Assembly (NCBI GenBank): GCA_902771155.1
Contig: CACXVS010000002.1
Span: 20,690 to 84,689 of the forward strand
Direction of reading: 5' to 3'
Length of the DNA: 64,000 bases
Source of the DNA: an uncultured Prevotellaceae bacterium
GTDB lineage: Bacteria; Bacteroidota; Bacteroidia; Bacteroidales; Bacteroidaceae
Under the pieces are notes generated by a model. The model was not told the origin of the DNA, ran no database searches, and saw nothing but the letters and a program-made list of their open reading frames with translations. Shown in pieces: positions 1-8,507 of the stretch. The translations under genes were made by a program, and so were the position numbers. Within the stretch, counting starts at the first letter, position 1. Each line of letters opens with the position of its first letter.

Positions 1-426
1 TTCCAGACGGCCTATGCCCTGGGTGAGAACCTCGCAGCCACCTGCGTCGATCTGGCCTGGCACATGCTTCCCTCGAAAGATATCCCAACCGCTGACGAGG
101 CGATGGCCTTCGAGCGCGAGGCCTTGCGCCAGGTGGGTCTCCTGAATGCCCAGATACCCCCTCGCTATATGAGCAGTTACTTCAACCACGTGTTTGGTGG
201 CGGCTATGCTGCTGGCTACTATAGTTATCTGTGGACCGAGGTGTTGGCCGTCAACATAGCCGACGTCTTTGCCAAGCGTGGTGCCCTTGATCCTGCCACT
301 GGTCAGGACATGCGCGACAAGATCCTGAGTCGTGGCAATACGGGCGACCTGATGCAGATGTTTACCGACTTCACTGGCATGGCCCAGCCCGATGCTTCGA
401 GCCTGCTTAAAGCCAGGGGCCTGTGA
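1..426 (+). CDS. M3 family metallopeptidase (peptidyl-dipeptidase Dcp-like), C-terminal part
   Basis: The open frame enters from the left edge, so the catalytic HExxH part lies outside the window. The visible 141 residues match the conserved end of the M3 (thimet oligopeptidase/Dcp) family: an ALGENLAATCVDLAWH-like segment, then FNHVFGGGYAAGYYSYLW, which forms part of the active-site channel in this family. These zinc peptidases remove dipeptides or cut short peptides. The stop TGA overlaps the GTG start of the next gene, which suggests co-transcription. An ATG at 64 is internal and not the real start. Confidence 0.88.
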   Translation, partial: FQTAYALGENLAATCVDLAWHMLPSKDIPTADEAMAFEREALRQVGLLNAQIPPRYMSSYFNHVFGGGYAAGYYSYLWTEVLAVNIADVFAKRGALDPATGQDMRDKILSRGNTGDLMQMFTDFTGMAQPDASSLLKARGL

Positions 427-1313
427 AGCCGGCACTTATTTTCCAGCAGTACATCTGGCTCATCAACACGCTGCGGCTGCAAGGTAGGATGACGCTCGAA
501 GAGATGAGTCGCCGATGGGTCGATGACGAAGTGGCGGGGGGCAATCCCCTCTCGCGCTCCACTTTCAATCGCCATCGCGACGCCATCCTCGACATGTTTG
601 GCATCATCATCGAGTGTGATACCAGTTATCATTATTACATCTTCAATCCCGAAGATCTCGACAACGACAGTCTTGAGCGGTGGTTGCTCTCCACGCTGAC
701 AGTCAACGGTGTGCTCTCCGACAGCGTATCGCTGAAAGAGCGCATCATCCTCGAGAATGTGCCAGCAGGTGAGGAGTTCTTGCAGGTCATCATCCGTGCC
801 ATCAAGTCGGGTCATAAGGTCCTGCTGTCCTATCGTCGTTTTGGTGCCGACAGTCAGGAGAAGACCGTTGCCCCTTATGCGCTCAAACTCTTCCACCAGC
901 GCTGGTATCTGCTGGCCTTCACTGGTCGTCACTATGCCACCTATAGTCTCGACCGCATGCTGTCAGTCACACTGACGGAAGAGAGTTTCGAGTTACCAGC
1001 CGACTTCTCGCCCCAGCACTATTTTGCCGAATATTTCGGAGTGCTTACCGACGAGACACCCATGGCCCATGTCGTCATCCGTGCCTATGGCAAGACCCCC
1101 AACTATCTGCGCACCCTGCCGCTCCACCAGTCACAGTGCGAGTTGGCCACTACTGATGACTATACCGATTTCAGTTTTGACATACGCCCCACGGCAGACT
1201 TTATCGGGCAGTTGCTGTCTTACGACTCAGGTCTCGAAGTGCTCCAGCCTCAGGACCTTCGCGATCAGGTCCAGCACGAGGTCGAACTCATGCTCTCGCG
1301 CTACAAGACTTAA
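423..1313 (+). CDS. WYL domain-containing transcriptional regulator
   Basis: This 296-residue protein starts with GTG inside the stop region of the preceding peptidase gene (4-bp overlap). The N-terminal third has a winged-helix look (MTLEEMSRRWVDDEV, then LSRSTFNRHRDAILDMFG). The middle carries a WYL module (KVLLSYRRFG, LFHQRWYLLAF, YSLDRM). WYL proteins are ligand-sensing, usually DNA-binding regulators, and some sit next to CRISPR-Cas or other defence loci. This gene lies about 400 bp upstream of cas3, but a terminator-like hairpin and a separate promoter lie between. A role in controlling the cas operon is only a possibility. Confidence 0.85.
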   Translation: MKPALIFQQYIWLINTLRLQGRMTLEEMSRRWVDDEVAGGNPLSRSTFNRHRDAILDMFGIIIECDTSYHYYIFNPEDLDNDSLERWLLSTLTVNGVLSDSVSLKERIILENVPAGEEFLQVIIRAIKSGHKVLLSYRRFGADSQEKTVAPYALKLFHQRWYLLAFTGRHYATYSLDRMLSVTLTEESFELPADFSPQHYFAEYFGVLTDETPMAHVVIRAYGKTPNYLRTLPLHQSQCELATTDDYTDFSFDIRPTADFIGQLLSYDSGLEVLQPQDLRDQVQHEVELMLSRYKT

Positions 1314-1343
1314 TCTGTTTTGGATTAATTAACAAAAATAGTT

Positions 1344-1380
1344 CAGAGGTGTACCGACTTATGGTACACCTCTGTTTTAT
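1344..1380 (+). terminator. Hairpin terminator after the WYL gene
   Basis: A perfect 12-bp inverted repeat (CAGAGGTGTACC and its complement, 1344-1355 and 1363-1374) encloses a 7-nt loop and is followed by TTTTAT. It lies 30 bp past the WYL stop codon. Because it also lies just before a TAtcTTTGC box, it could be an operator as well. Confidence 0.65.
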
Positions 1381-1386
1381 CTTTGC
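1378..1386 (+). promoter_or_regulatory. Bacteroidetes -7 box upstream of two small ORFs
   Basis: TAtcTTTGC matches the TAnnTTTG consensus. No clear TTTG -33 box is seen at the usual distance. The preceding 12-bp inverted repeat would cover the -33 position. Confidence 0.45.
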
Positions 1387-1428
1387 AGCCGATAACCTGA
1401 TTGTTGAACAATTAAAAACTATAAAGTT

Positions 1429-1527
1429 ATGGCTGGATTATTCATATTATTTGTGATTTCGATTGCTCTTTTCGAGTTGGCGAGTGATTATGTAGAAATA
1501 TTGAATCATGTTGATGAGAATCATTGA
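1429..1527 (+). CDS. Possible 32-residue membrane peptide
   Basis: This is an ATG-started ORF, not recognised. The first half is strongly hydrophobic (MAGLFILFVISIALFELA) and would form one membrane helix, and the tail is acidic. It lies about 40 bp after a Bacteroidetes -7 box. Its TGA is embedded in the next small ORF, which starts 14 nt earlier. The pair could be a small translationally coupled unit or chance frames. Confidence 0.3.
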   Translation: MAGLFILFVISIALFELASDYVEILNHVDENH

Positions 1528-1663
1528 TTGTTTTCTCTCATCTCTCTTCAGGGTGGCTCATTATGTTACCAGTAGGTATTCTTTGTTATCAGATAAACCT
1601 TCTGTGGACGATACTTCTGATTTTACCATCCGATTCTCAAAAGATGACGTATTTATGGATTAG
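1514..1663 (+). CDS. Possible 49-residue protein upstream of cas3
   Basis: The ATG at 1514 lies inside the end of the previous small ORF, and the frame runs to TAG at 1661-1663. The second half reads like ordinary soluble protein (SDKPSVDDTSDFTIRFSK). I do not recognise a family. It could be the broken end of an older gene. It ends 17 bp before the -33 box of the cas promoter. Confidence 0.3.
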   Translation: MRIIDCFLSSLFRVAHYVTSRYSLLSDKPSVDDTSDFTIRFSKDDVFMD

Positions 1664-1679
1664 AAATTGGATGAATAAT

Positions 1680-1711
1680 TTTGTAGAGAAGAAATAATAT
1701 ACTATCTTTGC
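1680..1711 (+). promoter_or_regulatory. Promoter of the cas operon
   Basis: TTTG at 1680-1683 is followed after 19 bp by TAtcTTTGC at 1703-1711, a textbook Bacteroidetes sigma-ABfr promoter. The cas3 start codon is 18 bp downstream, so the leader is short. Confidence 0.8.
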
Positions 1712-1729
1712 ACAAACCAAACTATAATT

Positions 1730-3904
1730 ATGGACTATTCCAAATTAATCATATCACATGTTCGGCAGTATGATATGGCTATTCAGTCGAACAATCTACA
1801 TCAACAAGGTGTGGCAGAAAAGAGTGAAGGCTTTGCTGCTGAGTTTGGTATGGGTGAACTTGGGCGAATTATGGGGCTTTTGCATGACAAAGGTAAAGAA
1901 CAGTTAGAGTGGCAAAAGTATATCCAAGGTGTGACAGGATATAATAAGGAATACGCATACCTGAAGAGCGGTCCCAATCACTCTTATGTTGGAGCTGTTA
2001 TTGCTCAAAAGCAATACCCACAAATTGCTCCTCTGATAGCACAACCCATTGCGGGACATCACCGTGGGCTTTATGATTATTGTGACTATATTGAAGAAGC
2101 AAAGCGCGACATTCCTCAAGATGTGACTATCGGTGAGCCTATTCCTTATCAGATGCCTAAGTTCTTTAAGCCTGAACGTTTTGATTTGCATCATATCGTG
2201 CGTATGCTTTTCTCTTGTTTGGTAGATGCTGATAGTCTTGATACTGAGGCGTTCATGAATCCCGCTCAAGCTAAGTTGCGTGGTGGTCATGCGTCGATGA
2301 TTGAGCTCCTGAATATGATGGAACATCATTTGCAGGAATTGAAAGCTAAAGCACCGGATACTGTAGTAAATCGCATTCGTAACTATGTGCAAGAGCAATG
2401 CATCAAAGAAAGTCAAGGTGTCGGTGGTTTTTACAGTCTGACGGTTCCTACAGGTGGCGGAAAAACGCTGGCCTCGGTTCTTTGGGCTTTACATCATGCA
2501 GTAAGAAACCATCTGCGGCGCATCATCATCGCTATACCTTATACCAGTATCATCGTGCAGACAGCTGCTACCCTGAAGGGTATATTTGGCGAAGATAATG
2601 TACTGGAGCATCATTCCAATATAAATCCTGATGATATTAAGGATGAGGAACTGCGTGAGCGTTTGCAGTTAGCTACTGAGAACTGGGATTACCCTATCAT
2701 TGTAACCACTAATGTTCAGTTCTTTGAATCCTTGTTCAGCAATAGGCGTTCAGATTGCCGCAAGTTGCACAACATTGCCAAGAGCGTCGTTATCCTGGAT
2801 GAAGTTCAGACATTGCCTTTGGATTTCTATCGACCTATTGTTGATACCCTCAATACACTCCAGCGAGTATTTGGTGCTTCTGTACTTTTCACAACTGCCA
2901 GCCAGCCTATTCTAAGCGGGCGGATAGAGGGTGCCAATCCCCAAGCTAGTTTTAATGCTCTATCATCTGTTCATGAGGTTATTCCTGACGGCATAGATTT
3001 GCATGATAAATTACGACGTGTTGCACTGCAGTTTATGGATGGGGCTAAGAGTTATGACGAAATCGCAGAGGAATTGAGCAAACGTCAACAGGTGTTGTGC
3101 ATTGTCAATACGCGTCGTGATGCAAAAGAACTTTATGACAGATTACCAAAAGAAGGTGTCTGCCTCCATCTGTCACGCATGATGTGCCCAACACATGTTT
3201 CTACCACAATCGAATCTATAAAAACTGCATTAAAACGGCAGGATGGGCAACCTATTCGAGTTATTGCCACGCAATTGATAGAAGCTGGTGTGGATATTGA
3301 TTTTCCTGTTGTCTTTCGACAGGAGGCAGGATTAGATTCCATCCTTCAGGCAGCTGGCCGCTGCAATCGAGAAGGCAAACATGATGTTTGTACTACCTAT
3401 GTGTTCAGTTTAGGTAAGGAGCATCCTTTACCACCCGGCTTTATCACTCAAACCAACAATGCCCGTTTGAATATGGGACAACACTATGACTGGTTTGCAC
3501 CCGAGGCGATGACCTGCTATTTTAAGCAACTCCATTCTCGTGTGGATAATTTTGATAGCAAGCAAATGCAAGAATTGTTGTATAAGCCGGCATGTGAGTT
3601 TGAAGAGGCTGCTCGCCAGTTCCATTTGATTGACGATCAAACTACATCCATCATTATCAATTGGAGTAATAGTATGAAGCTATACGAGCAACTTATCTCG
3701 CAAGGCCCTTCATATGACCTTATGAAGAAGTTGGCGTACTACAGTGTCAATATCCGTAAACGCGACTTCGAGAAGTTACAAAACATGGGGGCGATAGAGG
3801 AGCCTTTCGAGAATATATATGCGGTTACCAATCCCAGTTTCTACAAAGCGGATACTGGCTTGAAAATCGATAATCAATGGTTAGAAGAAACATTCATTAT
3901 ATAA
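1730..3904 (+). CDS. cas3: CRISPR-associated helicase/nuclease Cas3 (type I-C)
   Basis: This is the effector nuclease-helicase recruited by Cascade to degrade DNA. The N-terminal HD nuclease domain shows GLLHDKGK (His52-Asp53). The SF2 helicase follows with Walker A VPTGGGKT near residue 240, LDEVQ in place of DEAD near 356, and a motif VI region QAAGRCNREG near 540. At 724 residues it has the length expected for HD-plus-helicase Cas3 of type I-C. It is the first gene of the operon, 3 bp ahead of cas5c. The HD, Walker A and DExx residues are all present, so interference looks possible. Confidence 0.93.
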   Translation: MDYSKLIISHVRQYDMAIQSNNLHQQGVAEKSEGFAAEFGMGELGRIMGLLHDKGKEQLEWQKYIQGVTGYNKEYAYLKSGPNHSYVGAVIAQKQYPQIAPLIAQPIAGHHRGLYDYCDYIEEAKRDIPQDVTIGEPIPYQMPKFFKPERFDLHHIVRMLFSCLVDADSLDTEAFMNPAQAKLRGGHASMIELLNMMEHHLQELKAKAPDTVVNRIRNYVQEQCIKESQGVGGFYSLTVPTGGGKTLASVLWALHHAVRNHLRRIIIAIPYTSIIVQTAATLKGIFGEDNVLEHHSNINPDDIKDEELRERLQLATENWDYPIIVTTNVQFFESLFSNRRSDCRKLHNIAKSVVILDEVQTLPLDFYRPIVDTLNTLQRVFGASVLFTTASQPILSGRIEGANPQASFNALSSVHEVIPDGIDLHDKLRRVALQFMDGAKSYDEIAEELSKRQQVLCIVNTRRDAKELYDRLPKEGVCLHLSRMMCPTHVSTTIESIKTALKRQDGQPIRVIATQLIEAGVDIDFPVVFRQEAGLDSILQAAGRCNREGKHDVCTTYVFSLGKEHPLPPGFITQTNNARLNMGQHYDWFAPEAMTCYFKQLHSRVDNFDSKQMQELLYKPACEFEEAARQFHLIDDQTTSIIINWSNSMKLYEQLISQGPSYDLMKKLAYYSVNIRKRDFEKLQNMGAIEEPFENIYAVTNPSFYKADTGLKIDNQWLEETFII

Positions 3905-3907
3905 ACA

Positions 3908-4606
3908 ATGGAATATACAGATAAGGAATTTTGTTTGGAAGTATGGGGGCCAATGGCCTGCTTTACCCGTCCAGAGCTGAAAGTGGAACGTGTGAGCTAT
4001 GATGTCATTACGCCATCTGCTGCTCGTGCCATTTTTGAGGCCATCTTCTGGAAACCTGCTATTCGCTGGCAGATTACAAAGATAGAAGTGCTCAATCCTA
4101 TCAAGTGGACTTCTGTGCGTAGGAACGAAGTAGGGGCAGTGGCATCAAAGAACCCTATCTTTATTGAGGATAAGCGTCAGCAGAAAAATACACTTTGCCT
4201 GAAGGATGTACGATACCGCATTTCTGCCAAATTGGTATTTATTCCCAAGTGGAAAAGAGATGAATCCAAGAATCCGCATATTAATACGGAAGAGGATGAT
4301 TTATTGCGAAAAGATGAAAACCCTGCAAAGTATAATTCTATGTTTGAGCGTCGTGCCAGCAAGGGCCAATGCTTCAATCATCCCTATTTGGGTACACGTG
4401 AGTGCTCCTGTTCTTTCAAACTAGTCAATCCTGAAACAGACGAACTTGATGCTCCCATCAATGAAAGTCGTGACTTTGGGATTATGCTCTATGATATGGA
4501 TTTTGAACAGAACTTGAAGAATCCACCAGCTTTGTTCTATCGGGCCCAGATGGAGAATGGGGTTATTAATGTTCCGCCTAAAAATAGTGAGGAGATTTTG
4601 AGATGA
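3908..4606 (+). CDS. cas5c: Type I-C Cas5c (crRNA-processing Cascade subunit)
   Basis: The 232-residue protein follows cas3 and overlaps cas8c by 4 bp (ATGA). The start EFCLEVWGPMACFTRPELK is typical of Cas5c/Cas5d, with the conserved TPSAARAIFEAIFWKP segment that follows. In type I-C systems, which have no Cas6, Cas5c cuts the pre-crRNA at the repeat and stays bound to the 5' handle. The C-terminal region GTRECSCSFKLV and DFGIMLYDMDF also fits the family. There is no sign of damage. Confidence 0.92.
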   Translation: MEYTDKEFCLEVWGPMACFTRPELKVERVSYDVITPSAARAIFEAIFWKPAIRWQITKIEVLNPIKWTSVRRNEVGAVASKNPIFIEDKRQQKNTLCLKDVRYRISAKLVFIPKWKRDESKNPHINTEEDDLLRKDENPAKYNSMFERRASKGQCFNHPYLGTRECSCSFKLVNPETDELDAPINESRDFGIMLYDMDFEQNLKNPPALFYRAQMENGVINVPPKNSEEILR

Positions 4607-6321
4607 TACTGAATGCATTGTATGATTATTACCATCGTTGTGATGATTTACCCCGAAAAGGAATGGAACTTAAAGAGATTGGGTTCCTGATTGTCATTGA
4701 TAAAGAAGGGCATTTCCTTAGGTTCGAAGACCGTCGAAAAGACAAGAAACAAGCACAAACATTTCTTGTTAAGAAGCATGTTGGGCGCACAAGTGCAGTG
4801 GTAGCAAACTATCTCTATGACAATAGCGGATATGTTTTTGGTTATTCGGATAAAGGCGATGTAATGCCTCAATATCAGGCGTTTAAAGACAAAATTAAGG
4901 CTATATACCAGTTGCACCCACAAGATGAAGAAATTATAGCTGTTAATAGCTTTTATGCACAAGAACAACAAGACGTTCTTGCACAGATGAAACAGGATCC
5001 TCTATGGTCTGATATAGAACGGAATCTAAATAAAAAATATTCTACTTTTTCGTTCCTTATTGAAGGTAACACTAAGATTGTAGCAGAGAAGGTTGAGCTA
5101 TTAGATATTGAAGAAAGTGAATTTTCTAATGATGGGCAAATATGTCTCGTCTCTGGGAATAGGGGGAAAGCTGTAGAAACAACTACAGCTACCATGATAC
5201 CAGGCAGTCAGGCTACTGCAAAGCTAGTCGCTTTTCAAGTTAGTTCTGGTTATGATTCTTATGGAAAGACCAAGGGGGGGAATGCGCCAATTAGTGAAGA
5301 CGCAGAGTTTGCCTATACCACAGCACTCAATCATCTGTTAGAACCTAATTCTCGTAATAAGTTCATGGTGGGCTCGCGTACGTTCCTTTTTTGGGCATCC
5401 AAGAATGACGCAGCTGGGAAAGAGGCAGAAGAAAGTATCTTCAATATGTTTGGATTTTCTGAGCAAGAAGATGACCCGAATAGGAATATAGAACAAGTTA
5501 GAAAAGTGTTCACAGCTATTTATTCAGGCGAGCTGAAAACCACATCCGAAGATAAGTTCTATATTTTAGGTCTTGCACCTAATTCAGCGAGAATTGCTGT
5601 AGTTTATTGGGCAGAGTTACCATTAAAGGAATTTGCGGGTACGATATGCAAACACTTCGAAGATATGGAGGTCATTGATACACGTCAGGATAAGAAGCCT
5701 TATATGAGTTTACGTAATATTCTCAGCACTGTAACACTTGGTGGTAAGGTATCAGATGCAACTCCGAATCTTCCCGATGCTGTAGTAAAGAGTATTTTCC
5801 AAGGCCTTCCTTATCCACAAACGCTTTTTGCTTCATGCATTCGTCGCATTCGTGCAGAGTCTGGCGATAAGGATAAGAATGCCGTACACATCACTCGCGC
5901 AGCCATTATCAAGGCTTATTTAAACAGAATCGATAAAAATCAAAAAATAAATGTTATGTTAGACAAAGACAACACTAATCAGGGCTACCTTTGTGGCCGT
6001 CTGTTTGCAGTGCTTGATAAAATTCAAGAGGAAGCAAACAATCAGCACTCCATTCGTGAACGCTACATGAATTCAGCCAGTTCAACACCTGCAGCCGTAT
6101 TCTCAACGATTCTTAACCTCTCTAATCATCATGTGGAGAACTTGAAGAACGAAGGTCGAAAGATTTACTTTGAGAAGTTGAAGCAGGAGATTATCAGCAA
6201 GATTGAAGCCGATGGTTTTAAGGCGCAACTGGATCTGCAAGATCAGGGCCGATTCTTTATTGGCTACTATCACCAGCGTCAGGACTTCTTTTTAAAGAAT
6301 GAAGAGAGTAACAACGAATAA
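4603..6321 (+). CDS. cas8c: Type I-C Cas8c (Csd1) large Cascade subunit
   Basis: The 572-residue protein is at the position and near the length of Csd1/Cas8c, the subunit that recognises the PAM and starts R-loop formation. Family-like segments include MILNALYDYYHR at the start, the GNAPISEDAEFAYTTALN region and FYILGLAPNSARIAVVYW in the middle. It overlaps cas5c by 4 bp and is followed by cas7c after 22 bp. The ending is charged and matches an intact C terminus. Confidence 0.9.
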   Translation: MILNALYDYYHRCDDLPRKGMELKEIGFLIVIDKEGHFLRFEDRRKDKKQAQTFLVKKHVGRTSAVVANYLYDNSGYVFGYSDKGDVMPQYQAFKDKIKAIYQLHPQDEEIIAVNSFYAQEQQDVLAQMKQDPLWSDIERNLNKKYSTFSFLIEGNTKIVAEKVELLDIEESEFSNDGQICLVSGNRGKAVETTTATMIPGSQATAKLVAFQVSSGYDSYGKTKGGNAPISEDAEFAYTTALNHLLEPNSRNKFMVGSRTFLFWASKNDAAGKEAEESIFNMFGFSEQEDDPNRNIEQVRKVFTAIYSGELKTTSEDKFYILGLAPNSARIAVVYWAELPLKEFAGTICKHFEDMEVIDTRQDKKPYMSLRNILSTVTLGGKVSDATPNLPDAVVKSIFQGLPYPQTLFASCIRRIRAESGDKDKNAVHITRAAIIKAYLNRIDKNQKINVMLDKDNTNQGYLCGRLFAVLDKIQEEANNQHSIRERYMNSASSTPAAVFSTILNLSNHHVENLKNEGRKIYFEKLKQEIISKIEADGFKAQLDLQDQGRFFIGYYHQRQDFFLKNEESNNE

Positions 6322-6343
6322 TAACAATTAAAACGATACAACT

Positions 6344-7198
6344 ATGTCAGAATTAAAGAACAGAATCGATTTCGTTTACATCTTTGATGTACAGGATGGT
6401 AATCCCAATGGTGATCCAGATGCAGGCAATCTGCCACGTGTGGATGCGGAAACAGGTATGGGACTTGTAACAGACGTTTGTTTGAAACGCAAAGTTCGGA
6501 ATTATGTGCAGGTGACTAAGGAGTGTGTAGATGGCTACGATATCTTTATCAAAGAGAAAGCTGTTTTGAATACGCTCATCGATGCTGCCCACGAGGAGGA
6601 TACTGTAAAGAATGCTTCTGATAAGACATCGGCAGCAAGAGATGTGATGTGTAAAAAGTATTTCGATATTCGTACTTTTGGAGCAGTCATGTCTACAGGA
6701 AAGAATGCTGGACAGGTCCGAGGCCCCATCCAATTTACTTTTGCTCGTTCTGTCGATCCTATCGCTGCAATGGAGCACTCTATAACTCGTATGGCTGTCG
6801 CCACTGAGAAGGAGGCAGAGAAACAAGGAGGAGATAATCGTACCATGGGTCGCAAGGCCACAGTGCCTTATGGTCTCTATGTTTGTCATGGCTTTATCTC
6901 TGCTAATCTTGCCCAGCAGACAGGTTTTACAGAAGAAGATTTGACTTTGTTCTGGGATGCACTCAAAAATATGTTCGATATCGATCGCTCTGCTGCACGT
7001 GGACTTATGAGTGCCCAAAAGCTGATTGTCTTCAAACACGAATCTGTATTGGGCAATGCGCCTGCCAACAAACTTTTCGATTTAGTAAAGATTGAAAAGG
7101 TATGCGATGGCGCACCCCGTAAGTTTGAAGATTACAAGGTGTATGAAATCGAGAAAGACAAACTTCCAGCAGGTGTCACGGTCGAAGAAATGATTTAA
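6344..7198 (+). CDS. cas7c: Type I-C Cas7c (Csd2) Cascade backbone subunit
   Basis: The 284-residue protein carries the Cas7 signature [18 protein letters not shown] close to the N terminus, and the later [15 protein letters not shown] and [16 protein letters not shown] segments. Cas7 monomers polymerise along the crRNA spacer. This is the last intact cas gene. The next ORF begins 6 bp after its stop and is a rhuM fragment rather than cas4. Confidence 0.93.
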   Translation: MSELKNRIDFVYIFDVQDGNPNGDPDAGNLPRVDAETGMGLVTDVCLKRKVRNYVQVTKECVDGYDIFIKEKAVLNTLIDAAHEEDTVKNASDKTSAARDVMCKKYFDIRTFGAVMSTGKNAGQVRGPIQFTFARSVDPIAAMEHSITRMAVATEKEAEKQGGDNRTMGRKATVPYGLYVCHGFISANLAQQTGFTEEDLTLFWDALKNMFDIDRSAARGLMSAQKLIVFKHESVLGNAPANKLFDLVKIEKVCDGAPRKFEDYKVYEIEKDKLPAGVTVEEMI

Positions 7199-7204
7199 TC
7201 GTTT

Positions 7205-7590
7205 ATGGCAGAAAGACGTATAATAAGAAACAGTACAGCCGAGTTCCTGATATTTCAGGCGGAAGCAAAAGAGCAGGGCATTGAAGTGATGTATGCCGAC
7301 GAAACCATTTGGTGTACTCAGAAAACGATGGCGGCACTCTTCGATGTTGGAGTGCCGGCCATCAGCAAGCATCTGGCAAATGTGTTTGAGACAGGTGAAC
7401 TGAAAGAAGAGGCAACTATTTCCAAAATGGAAACAGTTCAACAAGAGGGGAATCGTGAGGTGAAACGATCGTGGTTATGTATAAACTTGATGCCATCATC
7501 GCTGTGGGCTATCGTGTGAACAGTGTCCGTGCTACCCAGTTCCGCCAATGGGCCAATCGCACTATTTATAGATCAAGGAGTTATTGTTGA
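7205..7590 (+). pseudogene. Broken rhuM (virulence RhuM family) remnant
   Basis: The first frame gives about 87 residues typical of the RhuM N terminus (DETIWCTQKTMAALFDVG, ISKHLANVFETGELKEE). Near 7470 the family sequence continues in another frame as YKLDAIIAVGYRVNSVRATQ then FRQWAN, so there is a frameshift. It then ends at a TGA at 7588-7590, far short of the family's usual length of over 300 residues. RhuM proteins are often carried by accessory islands. The fragment starts 6 bp after cas7c and occupies the site where cas4-cas1-cas2 are expected, so it probably marks the scar of an insertion and deletion. Confidence 0.8.
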
Positions 7591-7672
7591 TAAGGCTTAT
7601 ATATTATATGCTAATCCTATCCTTATAAAAAGGTTCGCAGAAAGAGTTGTAAATGTGCTTATGTATCAATAA
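7544..7672 (+). other. Unassigned open tail before the CRISPR leader
   Basis: A third frame, open across the end of the rhuM remnant, reads ALFIDQGVIVDKAYILYANP followed by a basic, hydrophobic end and stops at TAA 7670-7672. It looks like the C terminus of some other protein joined to the rhuM scar. I could not match it to Cas1, Cas2 or Cas4. Confidence 0.2.
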
Positions 7673-7686
7673 AATATGACTTGACA

Positions 7687-8179
7687 GTCGCCCCCTTCGT
7701 GGGGGCGTGGATTGAAACACCCCCGTCAGGACGCAGAGCGGCTATCTGCGCGTCGCCCCCTTCGTGGGGGCGTGGATTGAAACATCTCGTCCCACACCTT
7801 GTCGGGGATGTTGATTCGTCGCCCCCTTCGTGGGGGCGTGGATTGAAACAAGACGCAGATCAACAGCGTGCTCATCGTAGACGTCGCCCCCTTCGTGGGG
7901 GCGTGGATTGAAACGGCTCCGTGCGCCCTCCCCCGCTCGCTCCCGTTGTCGCCCCCTTCGTGGGGGCGTGGATTGAAACTTTCTCTCTGTCAAGGCTGCG
8001 AGGAATGCCTTGTGTCGCCCCCTTCGTGGGGGCGTGGATTGAAACCTGGCTATGCTGGCCGACTGCGACAAACGCGACGTGTCGCCCCCTTCGTGGGGGC
8101 GTGGATTGAAACGGAGAGGTGTATATCCGCCTTGAAGACGTACTCGAGTCGCCCCCTTCGTGGGGGCGTGGATTGACGT
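7687..8179 (+). CRISPR. Type I-C CRISPR array, 8 repeats and 7 spacers
   Basis: The 32-bp repeat begins GTCGCCCCCTTCGTGGGGGC and ends GTGGATTGAAAC, a type I-C repeat with an internal CGCCCCC/GGGGGCG stem. Repeats start at 7687, 7752, 7818, 7883, 7948, 8014, 8081 and 8148. The spacers are 33, 34, 33, 33, 34, 35 and 35 bp. The first seven repeats are identical. The eighth keeps 29 bases and loses the AAC end, which marks the trailer side, so the leader is on the left. The array has the same direction as the cas genes. No spacer match was noticed elsewhere in the window by eye. Confidence 0.98.
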
Positions 8180-8218
8180 TCCTAAATCTGTTTTTGAGCA
8201 AGGTTTTGCTTTTGGGCT

Positions 8219-8484
8219 CAACATATACCTCAACTCTCTGGAAACCCTTTGTAGATAAGGGTTTCAGATAAGGTATATGGTGCTTGAACATGTACCTATC
8301 ATGTACCTATCATATACCTTACCATATACCTTATTATATAATAATGTATGGTCGGATGGTGAAGGCCTCAGAGGTACATGTTCAGGTACATGTTTGGTAT
8401 ATGATAGGTATATGTTTGACAAACATATACCTGACCTCAAATGCCAATGTACAAAGGGCTGAGCGAGGGCGAAGGTATATGTTG
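8219..8484. repeat. 266-bp centre-symmetric palindromic element
   Basis: Twelve copies of the octamer CATRTACC, six per orientation, start at 8222, 8289, 8300, 8311, 8323 and 8424 (forward) and 8272, 8373, 8385, 8396, 8407 and 8474 (reverse). Every copy mirrors another about the same centre, 8351.5. The inner copies are 11, 11 and 12 bp apart on the left and 12, 11 and 11 bp on the right. The outer arms each hold a 59-bp unit (8221-8279 and 8424-8482) with CATATACCT, 17 bp, TACAAAGGG, 14 bp, AGGTATATGT, while the intervening bases differ. The tips are 12-bp inverted repeats (CAACATATACCT). Local hairpins lie at 8241-8265 and 8406-8432. The element begins 40 bp after the last CRISPR repeat. 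Its function is unknown. Confidence 0.9.
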
Positions 8485-8507
8485 TCCTGAAAATGAATAA
8501 GCTGCCA

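Noticed and set aside
7199..7686. Degenerate cas4, cas1 or cas2 in the gap after cas7c
   Set aside because: All three forward frames were read; the only recognisable protein is RhuM-like, and the remaining tail did not match the adaptation proteins.
7681..8233. Several open frames on both strands across the CRISPR array
   Set aside because: They read through the repeats ([10 protein letters not shown] and similar) and are artefacts of the GC-rich repeat lacking stop codons.
8219..8484. The palindromic element as a simple terminator or integron attC site
   Set aside because: It is far longer than a terminator, has twelve phased repeats, and lacks the single-hairpin form and core sites of attC.
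8277..8490. Open frames through the palindromic element (for example YLSYTLPYTLLYN)
   Set aside because: They consist of translated octamer repeats and have no protein-like pattern or start signals.
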